Source of the DNA: Microbacterium sp. TPD7012
Lineage (GTDB): Bacteria > Actinomycetota > Actinomycetes > Actinomycetales > Microbacteriaceae
Direction: 5' to 3'
NCBI RefSeq assembly: GCF_003075395.1
Contig: NZ_QDFV01000002.1
Coordinates: 62,001 to 126,000, forward strand
Length of the DNA stretch: 64,000 nt
Of the stretch, positions 8,421-15,905 are shown piece by piece. Each line of letters opens with the position of its first letter. Positions within the stretch are counted from its first letter, which is position 1. Both the position numbers and the translations under genes were made by a program. The notes beneath the pieces were generated by a model. That model saw nothing but the letters and a program-made list of their open reading frames with translations, did not search any database and was not told where the DNA came from.

Positions 8421-8436
8421 CATACTACGTCTTATG
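8421..8436. promoter_or_regulatory. Putative GntR/FadR operator upstream of the ABC operon
   Basis: CATACTACGTCTTATG is a partial palindrome (CATA-N2-ACGT-N2-TATG). On the minus strand it reads AGACGTAGTATG, close to the AGACRTATGATG shared by sites at 9304 and 19809. It lies 68-83 bp upstream of the SBP start. Weakest of the three sites. Confidence 0.4.
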
Positions 8437-8503
8437 AAAACGAGCAAGCAAAGGTCACATGACTGATGTTCAGGGGTTTCTCGCGTAGGCCGGACGGATG
8501 CCG

Positions 8504-9250
8504 TCAGGCGCGCTTCTCGGACGGCAGGCGCCGGCGGGACCACGACCCGAGGATGTGCGCGCTCATCGCGACCCTGGCGCCCTCCGCGTCGCCGGCGGAG
8601 ATCGCCTCGACGATCTTCTCGTGCTCGGCGAGGGTGAGCTCGAACGCGTGCGCGGGGTCGATGCCCGTGAAGCGATCGCTGCCCACGGCGTGCGTGATCA
8701 GCACGCGGGCGATGTTCTCGGCCAGCGCGTTGTCGGAGAGCTCCATGACGGAGCGGTGGAATCGCAGGTCGGCCTCGCGGAATGCGGCGGAGTCGTCGAC
8801 GCACTCGGCCATCGCGGCCAGGTCGTCCTGGAGCCGGGTCCGCGCCTCGTCATCGACGGCGGTCGCTGCTGCCGCCGCCATCGCGGCCTCGAGCGCGCCC
8901 CGGACGACGCTGAGGTCGTCGAGGACGCCGAGGGTGGAGTCGTTCGTGATCATCGTCGACAGCACCAGGGGGTCGAGCACGTTCCAGCTCGTCGACGGAT
9001 TCACGTGCGTGCCGCGGCCCTGGGCGACGGTCACCATGCCCTTCTCCTGCAGACGCTTCATGGTCTCGCGGATGACGGTGCGGCTCACGCCGAACTGAAC
9101 GCTGATGACGCTCTCCGGGGGGAGCAGGTCGCCGGGGCCGAACTCGCCGGTCACGATCGACTGGACGAGCTCCTTCAGGACGGTCGCGCCGATGCGGTCG
9201 ATCGGGGTGCGTGCGCGACCGGCGGTGGCAGGATCTGCGGGCAGGGTCAT
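8504..9250 (-). CDS. FadR-subfamily GntR transcriptional regulator
   Basis: 248 residues: an N-terminal winged helix (VLKELVQSIVTGEFGPGDLL, then SVQFGVSRTVIRETMKRLQEKG and VAQGRGTHVNP) and a C-terminal all-helical FCD ligand domain with the metal-site pattern READLRFHRSVM and LAEHEKIVEAI. FadR-type regulators usually answer to a sugar acid or other carboxylate from the pathway they control. The gene lies between the ABC operon and the divergent enolase gene, so it is the obvious local regulator. Its own promoter shares the 9251-9361 gap with the enolase gene, which holds one copy of the candidate operator. Start at the ATG at 9248-9250. Confidence 0.92.
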   Translation of the reverse strand: MTLPADPATAGRARTPIDRIGATVLKELVQSIVTGEFGPGDLLPPESVISVQFGVSRTVIRETMKRLQEKGMVTVAQGRGTHVNPSTSWNVLDPLVLSTMITNDSTLGVLDDLSVVRGALEAAMAAAAATAVDDEARTRLQDDLAAMAECVDDSAAFREADLRFHRSVMELSDNALAENIARVLITHAVGSDRFTGIDPAHAFELTLAEHEKIVEAISAGDAEGARVAMSAHILGSWSRRRLPSEKRA

Positions 9251-9303
9251 GCCAGACACTCTATTCACGTCCCTGCCCCCTCGACACCGGACACTCGCGA
9301 AAC

Positions 9304-9318
9304 CCCAGACATATGATG
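9304..9318. promoter_or_regulatory. Putative GntR/FadR operator between regulator and enolase gene
   Basis: CCCAGACATATGATG matches the site at 19809-19823 (CCCAGACGTATGATG) in 14 of 15 bases. It sits 43 bp upstream of the enolase ATG in the divergent promoter region. It contains TATGAT, which may also serve as a -10 box. Confidence 0.5.
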
Positions 9319-9361
9319 TATGGTGTTTAGTACTGCTCGATCTCTCACACTCAAGGGCGAC

Positions 9362-10516
9362 ATGAAGATCACCGGCTACCGCACACTGCGCACCGTCCAC
9401 GACTGGGGGCGGCCCGTCGGCGACGTCAACGGATTCATCGCATCCGGCGTCACCGACGTCCCTCTGGTGATCCTCGAGACCGACGAGGGCGTCGAGGGCG
9501 TCGGCATGGGATCGCACGCCGATCTCGACCGGCTCTTCCCGGCCATCGAGGGGCAGGACCCCCGCGCGGTGACCACTCTCTACGACGCGATGCTCGCGCG
9601 GGTCTTCAAGTCGTCGCACGGCGGTGCGACCTTCGGCGGCATCGGCGCCTTCGACACCGCGCTCTGGGACATCAAGGCCAAGCTCGCCGGCGAGCCGCTC
9701 TGGCGACTGCTCGGCGCGGGCGACCGCTTCGTGCCCGGCTACGCCTCCGGCCTCGACGCTGCCTTGACCGACGAGCAGCTCGCCGAGCTCTACCGCCGTT
9801 TCGCCGATCGCGGCTACACCGCCGCCAAGCTCAAGGGCGGTCGCAACGTCGAGGCGGATCTGCGTCGCTTCGGCATCCTCACCGACCTCCTCACCGCGAA
9901 CGGCGCGCCGCCGGCGCTCATGCTCGACGCCAACGAGTCGTGGAACCTCAAGCAGGCCGTCCGCCACGTCGGCGCCCTCGAGGAGCATCTCGACCTCACC
10001 TGGGTCGAGGAGCCGCTCCGTCGATGGGATGCCGCGGGCCACGCACGACTGAGCGCGGCCATCAAGGCGTCGGTCGCGACCGGCGAGAACCTCACCGGCC
10101 TCGAGCAGTACCGGCCGCTGCTCGACGCCGGTGGCGCCGACATCGTGCAGGCCGGAGCGGTCTGGGGCATCACCCACTTCCTCCGCGTCGCCGTCACCGC
10201 GCACAGCCGCGACCTGCCGGTGAGCCCGGTGGGCCTCACTGCGAACCACACGGTCACCGCGGCCGCCGCGGCCGTGCCGAACCATCTCTCCGCCGAGGTG
10301 CAGGATCTCGGATCCCCGTTCGGGCTCACGCTCGACCAGGAGTTCGAGAGCGGCGGCATCGTGCTGGGCGACCGACCCGGCGTCGGCATCGACGTCGACG
10401 AGGCGCTGATCCTCAAGGCGCGCAGCGACGCCGACTGGCAGGAGCCGGCGGGACCCCACGTGCGCTCTCCGCGCGCCGGTCTGCGCCTGGTCGACAACGG
10501 CGCCTGGGGCGAATGA
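9362..10516 (+). CDS. Enolase-superfamily (mandelate racemase type) sugar-acid dehydratase
   Basis: 384 residues: N-terminal capping domain plus a TIM barrel. Metal ligands are D189 (LMLDANESW), E216/E217 (WVEEPL) and E242 (TGENL). K156-x-K158 (AAKLKGG) supplies the base, and a late His (TANHT) may be the acid. The likely reaction is dehydration of an aldonate to its 2-keto-3-deoxy acid, as in arabinonate and fuconate dehydratases; racemases of the same family cannot be excluded. The ATG at 9362 is preferred over an upstream ATG at 9320 because AAGGG lies 4-5 nt before it. First gene of the plus-strand operon. Confidence 0.85.
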   Translation: MKITGYRTLRTVHDWGRPVGDVNGFIASGVTDVPLVILETDEGVEGVGMGSHADLDRLFPAIEGQDPRAVTTLYDAMLARVFKSSHGGATFGGIGAFDTALWDIKAKLAGEPLWRLLGAGDRFVPGYASGLDAALTDEQLAELYRRFADRGYTAAKLKGGRNVEADLRRFGILTDLLTANGAPPALMLDANESWNLKQAVRHVGALEEHLDLTWVEEPLRRWDAAGHARLSAAIKASVATGENLTGLEQYRPLLDAGGADIVQAGAVWGITHFLRVAVTAHSRDLPVSPVGLTANHTVTAAAAAVPNHLSAEVQDLGSPFGLTLDQEFESGGIVLGDRPGVGIDVDEALILKARSDADWQEPAGPHVRSPRAGLRLVDNGAWGE

Positions 10517-11472
10517 TGCAGCTCCGTCCCGGCATCCATCGCATCGTGGCGCCCCTCGGCGAGCGATTCATCGCGATGCACCTGCTCACCGGTCCCGACG
10601 GTGCGCTGCTGTTCGACACGGGTGTCGCGGACTCCGTGCCCGGCACCCTGCTGCCGTACCTCGACGAGATCGGGTTCGATCCGACCGACATCCGCTGGGT
10701 GATCAGCTCGCACTGCGACTTCGACCACACCGGCGGCAACGCCGCGCTCGCCGCCGTCGCCCCGCATGCCGAATTCCTCGCCGGACGCGCCGATGTGCCG
10801 ATGACCGAAGACGTCGAGCTGCTCATCTCCGGCCGCTACGGCGAGTTCGCCGCCCGTGACCGCTTCGACGACCCGCCCGAGACCACGGCGGAGGTGCGTC
10901 GTGCGACGGGGCTGGTCCCCGTGCACCGGTCTCTCGACGGCGGCGAGACCTTCGACCTCGGCGACCGTCTGATCGAGGTGCTGTCGGCGCCCGGGCACTC
11001 GCCGGGTCACCTGGCGCTCCGCGATGCCGAGAACGACACGCTCCTCATCTCCGACGCCGTGCTGGGCGAGACCGTGCCGACGGCCGACGGTCGCGCCGCG
11101 TTCCCGCCGACCTACCGCGACACGGTCGCGTATGTCGACAGCATCCGCCGTCTGCGGGCTCTCGACGCCGACCTTCTCCTGACCGCGCACTATCCCGTGT
11201 ACGAGGGGGCAGCCGTCGGGGAGTTCCTCGATGACTCCCACGCCTACACCGAGCGCGTCGACCGGGTGATCGAGCAGGTGCTGGCCTCGGGGGTGGAGCT
11301 CACCTCGCTCGACCTCATCCACCGCGCCGCCCCCGATCTCGGTCCGTGGCCGGAGGCCGCGGCCGAGTACCTCATCTTCCCGATGACCGGTAACCTCGAG
11401 CGACTCGTCGCCCGGGGACGGGTCGTCGAGGGTGAGAGAGACGGCATCCGCACATGGCGGTGGATCGCGTGA
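10513..11472 (+). CDS. MBL-fold metallohydrolase
   Basis: 319 residues of metallo-beta-lactamase fold. The metal motif reads SSHCDFDHTGG, an HxDxDH variant in which the second His of the usual HxHxDH is Asp. Later ligands are PGHSPGH and TAHYPVY. The start overlaps the enolase stop (ATGA), so the two are translationally coupled. In a sugar-acid operon a lactonase role is plausible, but family members also include thioesterases, phosphodiesterases and sulfur enzymes. The nearby CoA genes make a thioester substrate worth considering. Substrate unknown. Confidence 0.8.
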   Translation: MMQLRPGIHRIVAPLGERFIAMHLLTGPDGALLFDTGVADSVPGTLLPYLDEIGFDPTDIRWVISSHCDFDHTGGNAALAAVAPHAEFLAGRADVPMTEDVELLISGRYGEFAARDRFDDPPETTAEVRRATGLVPVHRSLDGGETFDLGDRLIEVLSAPGHSPGHLALRDAENDTLLISDAVLGETVPTADGRAAFPPTYRDTVAYVDSIRRLRALDADLLLTAHYPVYEGAAVGEFLDDSHAYTERVDRVIEQVLASGVELTSLDLIHRAAPDLGPWPEAAAEYLIFPMTGNLERLVARGRVVEGERDGIRTWRWIA

Positions 11473-12536
11473 GCACGTCGACGGTGGTCGGCAGGAAGGT
11501 CCGTCTCGGCGCGATCGGCGCCGGCTGGTGGGCGACCAGCAACCACTTCCCGCTGTTCGCAGCACGCGACGACGTCGAGCTCGTCGGCGTCTGCGGCAAG
11601 GGCGACGGCCTCGAGTCCATCCGCGAGAGATTCGGCTTCGCCTTCGCGACCGAGGACGCGACCGAACTGCTGGATGCCGACATCGACGCGGTCGTGATCT
11701 CGACCCCGCACGATCTGCACCATCCTCTCGCCGCTCGGGCGCTCGACCGCGGGCTGCACGTGCTGTGCGAGAAGCCGATGACGCTGCACGCCGACGAAGC
11801 CTGGGACCTGGCGGCGCGGGCCGAGCGGGCAGGCACCGTCTTCCTCGTCCCCTACGGCTGGAACTACAAGCCGTTCACGGTCGCCGCCAGGCGGATCCTC
11901 GAGTCGGGGGCGATCGGCGAGATCCAGTACGCGATGTGCCACATGGCCTCGCCGACGCGCGGGCTCTTCGGCACCGACCCGTCGCACATGCTCGAGCGCT
12001 GGAACTCCGACACCGCACCCGACCCGCGCACCTGGTCGAGCCCCGAGAAGGGTGGCGGGTACGCGCACGGGCAGATCACGCATTCCTCGGCCCTGCTTTT
12101 CTGGCTCACGGGTCTCCGGGCGGCCTCGGTCGCCGGCCGGGTGATCACCGCCGGTGGGCCGGTCGACCTCTTCGACGCGGGGGTCATCCGCTTCGCAGGC
12201 GGCGCGATCGGCTCGCTGTCGGGCGCCGCCACCCTCGCCGACGGCGACAAGTACCAGGTCGACATCCGCCTGTTCGGCACCGAGGGCGTGCTCATGATCG
12301 ACGTCGAGCGCGAGCGCGTCACGCTCAGCCGCTACGACGGTCGCCGCGAAGAGGTCGCGATCGCGGAGGGCGAGGGCGAGTACGAGTGCCTGATCCCGCC
12401 GGCGCGCTTCATCGAGCTGATCACGGGTGCGAGCACCGAGAACAACTCCGATGTCACGGTCGCCGCGCGCTCCGTCGAGCTCATCGACGCGCTGCTGCGG
12501 TCGTCCGCCGCCGGCGGCGTCGACACCCCCGTCTGA
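11469..12536 (+). CDS. Gfo/Idh/MocA family NAD(P)-dependent oxidoreductase
   Basis: 355 residues. The Rossmann motif is LGAIGAGWWATSNHF, the family marker EKP follows in HVLCEKPMTLHADEA, and YGWNYKP plus GGGYAHGQITHSSAL make up the substrate domain. Enzymes of the family oxidise or reduce sugars, inositols and related compounds at a hydroxyl carbon. I chose GTG 11469 because it overlaps the previous stop by four bases (GTGA) like other junctions here and has GGTGG 5 nt upstream; an ATG at 11454 would add five residues. It may make the keto-sugar or keto-acid that the next enzymes use. Confidence 0.87.
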   Translation: MSTSTVVGRKVRLGAIGAGWWATSNHFPLFAARDDVELVGVCGKGDGLESIRERFGFAFATEDATELLDADIDAVVISTPHDLHHPLAARALDRGLHVLCEKPMTLHADEAWDLAARAERAGTVFLVPYGWNYKPFTVAARRILESGAIGEIQYAMCHMASPTRGLFGTDPSHMLERWNSDTAPDPRTWSSPEKGGGYAHGQITHSSALLFWLTGLRAASVAGRVITAGGPVDLFDAGVIRFAGGAIGSLSGAATLADGDKYQVDIRLFGTEGVLMIDVERERVTLSRYDGRREEVAIAEGEGEYECLIPPARFIELITGASTENNSDVTVAARSVELIDALLRSSAAGGVDTPV

Positions 12537-12559
12537 AACCCCCGCACCCGAGGTAGGTC

Positions 12560-13786
12560 ATGTCCGAAACTCCCCGCAGCATCCTCGACGGCTATCGTGT
12601 CATCGACTGCTCGATCGCGATGGCCGGTCCCTTCGCCGCCCAGCGGCTCGGCGATCTCGGCGCCGACGTGATCAAGGTCGAGCCGACCGCCGGCGAGTGG
12701 CAGCGCTTCGCCGCGGCCGGCGGAGCGAAGGGCAACGAGATTAACGTTTCGTTCCTCTCCCTCAACCGCAACAAGCGCTCGCTGGCCGTCGACCTCAAAT
12801 CGGATGCCGGACGCGAGGTCGTCCGCGACCTCATCGCCGGAGCCGACGTCTTCCTGCAGAACTACCGTCCGGGGGTCGCCGCGCGCCTCGGCCTCGACTA
12901 CGAATCGCTTTCCGCGATCAACCCCTCGCTGGTGTACGTCTCGATGTCGGGCTACGGCGAGGACGGCCCGTACAAGGACCGTCCGGGACAGGACCTCATC
13001 CTGCAGGCCATGAGCGGCGCGATGCTGTCCGCCGGACGCGAAGGCGAACCGCCGTCTCCTGCCGGCCAGTACCTGGCGGATGCCGTGACGGCGTCGACCG
13101 CATTCGAAGCGGTGCTCGCCGCGCTGCTGCACCGGGAGCGCACCGGCGAGGGCCAGCTCGTGACGGTGAACATGCTCGACGCGCTGACCACCCTGCAGAT
13201 GCAGGAGCTCAGCGTGTACACGGTCGGCGGCGTGCCGCAGCAGCGCGGCACCGAGCCGAACGCGCACGTCTACATCCGTGCGCCCTACGGCATCTTCGCC
13301 ACGACCGACGGCTACCTCGCGCTCGGGTTCGCCGATCTGGAGAAGCTGGGCGAGGTGCTCGACGAGCCGTCGTTCCGCGGCCTAGACGCCGAGGTGCACG
13401 GCTGGACGCACCGCGATGAGCTCTACGCGACGGTCGCGAAGCACCTGCGCGAGCAGCCGACGCAGCACTGGCTCGACACCCTGCTCCCTGCGGGCATGTG
13501 GGTCGGACCGGTCTACGGCTATGAGGACCTGGTGAACGATCCCCAGATCATCCACAACGGCACCTTCGTCGAGTACGAGCACCCGACCGAGGGGCACATC
13601 AAGACGCCCGGATTCCCGTACCGGTTCGCGAAGACCCCCGCGCGCATCGATCGCGGCGCACCGCTGACCGGCGAGCACACGGCCGAGATCCTCGCCGAGC
13701 TCGGCGTCACGCCGGAGCGCACGCAGGAGCTGCTGGATTCCGGTGCCGTGGCGCAGACCGCGGTGCCGGTGGCGGTGTCGTCGTGA
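12560..13786 (+). CDS. CaiB/BaiF (class III) CoA-transferase
   Basis: 408 residues with the class III CoA-transferase layout: VIDCSIAMAGPFAAQRLGDL, then ADVIKVEPTAGEWQR, QNYRPGVAARLGLDYESL, and the catalytic aspartate D145 in RPGQDLILQAMSG. These enzymes move CoA between carboxylic acids through an aspartyl-CoA anhydride. In this operon it would activate a carboxylate for the crotonase encoded two genes later. Which acid and which CoA donor are unknown. It starts 23 bp after the oxidoreductase stop, with GAGGTAGG ahead of the ATG. Confidence 0.9.
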   Translation: MSETPRSILDGYRVIDCSIAMAGPFAAQRLGDLGADVIKVEPTAGEWQRFAAAGGAKGNEINVSFLSLNRNKRSLAVDLKSDAGREVVRDLIAGADVFLQNYRPGVAARLGLDYESLSAINPSLVYVSMSGYGEDGPYKDRPGQDLILQAMSGAMLSAGREGEPPSPAGQYLADAVTASTAFEAVLAALLHRERTGEGQLVTVNMLDALTTLQMQELSVYTVGGVPQQRGTEPNAHVYIRAPYGIFATTDGYLALGFADLEKLGEVLDEPSFRGLDAEVHGWTHRDELYATVAKHLREQPTQHWLDTLLPAGMWVGPVYGYEDLVNDPQIIHNGTFVEYEHPTEGHIKTPGFPYRFAKTPARIDRGAPLTGEHTAEILAELGVTPERTQELLDSGAVAQTAVPVAVSS

Positions 13787-14970
13787 CCGACTACGTCGGC
13801 CTCACCTGGGACCACCCGCGCGGGCGGAACGCCCTCGACGCGGCATCCGGAGATCTCGGCGACGGCGACACCCTGCGCTGGGAGGTGCAGTCGCTCGAGG
13901 GATTCGAGTCCGCGCCGATCGATGAGCTGGCGCGGCGCTACGACCTGCTCGTGCTCGATCATCCGCATCTCGGCGATGCGCTGGCGAGCGACGGCATCCG
14001 TCCGCTCGACGAGCTCTTCGACGAGGATCAGCTGCGTGCCTGGGCGGATGCCGCCGTCGGGCCGAGCATCGCCTCGTACCGGATGGACGGGCGACTCTGG
14101 GCATTGCCGCTGGATGCCGCGACGCAGGTGTCCGCTCGCCGGCGCGACCTCGTCGTCGACGCGCCGCAGACCTGGGACGACGCTCTGGTGCTGGCCGAGC
14201 GCGGCCTCGTGGCCACGAGCCTCGCCGGCCCGCACGCGTTCCTCTCGCTGTGCTCGATCGCGGTGTCGCTCGGCGACGATCCGGGTCGCGGGTCGGCACT
14301 CTTCGACCGCGACATCGCGCTGCGCGCCCTCGACCTGCTCACCCGGCTCTCCGCGAACGCGCCGGAGGGCACGGAGCTGCTGAATCCGATCGGTCTGCTG
14401 GACCGTCTGCGCGATCGCGGGGACATCGGGTACATCCCCCTCGTCTACGGGTACGTGACCCACAGCTCGCCGACGCTCGCGTTCGGCCCCGCACCGGCGT
14501 TCGCGGGCAGGATCGGCTCGACGATCGGCGGCACCGGCATCGCGGTCACCCGGCGGTCCGAGCCGTCGGCCGCGCTGCTCGCGCATCTGCGGCGCCTGCT
14601 GAGCGGCGAGGTGCAGACGGGGTTCATCCCGCAGCACGAGGGACAGCCGGGCCTGCGGGCGGCGTGGACGGATGCCGCGGTCGACGCGGCAGCGCACGGG
14701 TTCTACTCGCAGACCCTCTCGACCATCGAGGCCTCGTGGGTGCGACCGCGCGTCGCGGGGTACATCCCGTTCCAGTCCGCGGCATCCGCCGTCGTCCGCG
14801 CTGTCGTCGCGGGGGAGCGGTCCGCGGACGGCGCGCTCGACGAGCTCGAGGAGCGGTTCGCTCCGCTCGCCGCTTCGACAGGCTCAGCGACCCAGGGGGC
14901 CGGCGCTTCGACAGGCTCAGCGACCCAGGGGGCCGGCGCTTCGACATCCCTCCAGGAGGTACGACCATGA
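13783..14970 (+). CDS. Solute-binding-protein homologue lacking a signal peptide
   Basis: 395 residues. The body resembles family 1 extracellular sugar-binding proteins (SIASYRMDGRLWALPLDAATQ, then a two-lobe pattern to GFIPQHEGQPGLRAAW). The N-terminus (MTDYVGLTWDHPRGRNALDA) has no signal peptide or lipobox, so it should stay in the cytoplasm. GTG start overlaps the CoA-transferase stop, and its own stop overlaps the crotonase start, so it is translated as part of the CoA block. It may act as a ligand carrier, sensor or enzyme subunit. The last ~30 residues come from two 33-bp repeats and are probably dispensable. Confidence 0.75.
   Translation: MTDYVGLTWDHPRGRNALDAASGDLGDGDTLRWEVQSLEGFESAPIDELARRYDLLVLDHPHLGDALASDGIRPLDELFDEDQLRAWADAAVGPSIASYRMDGRLWALPLDAATQVSARRRDLVVDAPQTWDDALVLAERGLVATSLAGPHAFLSLCSIAVSLGDDPGRGSALFDRDIALRALDLLTRLSANAPEGTELLNPIGLLDRLRDRGDIGYIPLVYGYVTHSSPTLAFGPAPAFAGRIGSTIGGTGIAVTRRSEPSAALLAHLRRLLSGEVQTGFIPQHEGQPGLRAAWTDAAVDAAAHGFYSQTLSTIEASWVRPRVAGYIPFQSAASAVVRAVVAGERSADGALDELEERFAPLAASTGSATQGAGASTGSATQGAGASTSLQEVRP
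14871..14946. repeat. Two 33-bp in-frame repeats with CTTCGACAGGCTCAG core
   Basis: Exact 33-bp copies at 14871-14903 and 14904-14936 plus the first 10 bases of a third at 14937-14946. Each adds 11 residues (ASTGSATQGAG) to the tail of the upstream gene. The core CTTCGACAGGCTCAGCGACC belongs to the dispersed repeat also seen at 24962, 37667, 38100 and 38976. Confidence 0.9.
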
Positions 14971-15737
14971 CCGAGGAACTCATCGTCGTCGAGCGTCAGG
15001 GGCACGTCGCGACCGTGCGGCTCAACCGGCCGCAGAAGCTGAACGCCGTCACGCAGGAGATGAGCGACGCGCTCGTGCGCATCGTCCGCGACCTGAACGA
15101 CGACCCGGAGGTGCGAGCCGTCGTCTACACCGGAACCGGCCGTGCGTTCAGCGCGGGCAGCGACATCTCGACGCTCGACCAGTACGAGACGCCGTGGGAC
15201 TTCCGCAACCGGCGCGACTACTGCGATGCCCTGAGGGAGCTCCGCAAGCCCGTGATCGCGGCCGTCAACGGATACGCGTTCGGCGGAGGGCTCGAGGCAT
15301 CGCTCACCTGCGACATCCGCATCGCCGCCGACACCGCGAGCTTCGCCGCGCCCGAGATCAAGCTCGGCTGGATCGGCGGCGGCGGGATGTCGGTGCTGCT
15401 CGCGAACTCGATCGGCGCGAGCAACGCGGCGCTGATGCTGCTCACCGGCGACCCGATCGACGCGCAGCGTGCACTGGCCTGGGGCCTGATCAGCGAGGTG
15501 GTCCCGGCCGACGCGCTGATCGAGCGCGCGCAGGAACTCGCGTCGACGATCGCGTCCCGCCCGCCGATCGCCGCCGAGACGGCCAAGGCGAACCTCCGCG
15601 CGGCGTTCAACCTGCCGCAGGACCAGGCCATCGCGTACGAGCGCGAGATGCAGGGCATCACGTTCGCGACCGAGGATGCCGCCGAGGGCCGCGCGGCGTT
15701 CGCAGAGAAGCGCCCCGGCGTCTTCCGGCGGCGCTGA
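14967..15737 (+). CDS. Enoyl-CoA hydratase/isomerase (crotonase) family protein
   Basis: 256 residues. Oxyanion-hole segments are GRAFSAGSDISTL and NGYAFGGGLEAS. The first catalytic Glu is kept (APEIKLGW), but the position of the second Glu of true hydratases (AMEMVLTG in rat hydratase) reads NAALMLLTG. It is therefore not a textbook hydratase; isomerase, hydrolase, lyase or one-acid hydratase chemistry is possible. ATGA overlap with the previous stop and a strong AGGAGGT 6 nt upstream. It works on the CoA ester made by the CaiB enzyme, by inference. Confidence 0.87.
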   Translation: MTEELIVVERQGHVATVRLNRPQKLNAVTQEMSDALVRIVRDLNDDPEVRAVVYTGTGRAFSAGSDISTLDQYETPWDFRNRRDYCDALRELRKPVIAAVNGYAFGGGLEASLTCDIRIAADTASFAAPEIKLGWIGGGGMSVLLANSIGASNAALMLLTGDPIDAQRALAWGLISEVVPADALIERAQELASTIASRPPIAAETAKANLRAAFNLPQDQAIAYEREMQGITFATEDAAEGRAAFAEKRPGVFRRR

Positions 15738-15774
15738 TGCGCATCTGTCGAGGCGCGGCTGCGGGAACCCCCGG

Positions 15775-15856
15775 TCACAATTCAGCCAAACCTCGGCCCG
15801 TTCGGGCGAACCGCGGCCGAAACCGCTCCCTCGCGCAGATTCTTGCTGAATTGTGA
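15775..15856. repeat. Palindromic intergenic element, copy 2
   Basis: Perfect 12-bp arms TCACAATTCAGC (15775-15786) and its complement (15845-15856), with an inner GC-rich hairpin. The right end TTCTTGCTGAATTGTGAAC matches that of the element at 584-669 except for one base. It separates the crotonase gene from the FAH gene and may attenuate transcription between them. Confidence 0.7.
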
Positions 15857-15905
15857 ACACCGACCCGCGAACACCGACCGCCCGAATGTGGGAGACGAGG
15901 ATCAG

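Noticed and set aside
9304..9318. Reading the shared motif as an ordinary -10 promoter box
   Set aside because: TATGAT could be a -10 box at the enolase gene, but at 19809 the motif is in the opposite orientation to the AKR gene, and identity extends to CCCAGAC outside the hexamer. An operator is favoured, though the alternative is not excluded.
14871..14946. Treating the 33-bp repeats as a transposon end
   Set aside because: No transposase, no target-site duplication, and the units keep the reading frame; short-repeat duplication is simpler.
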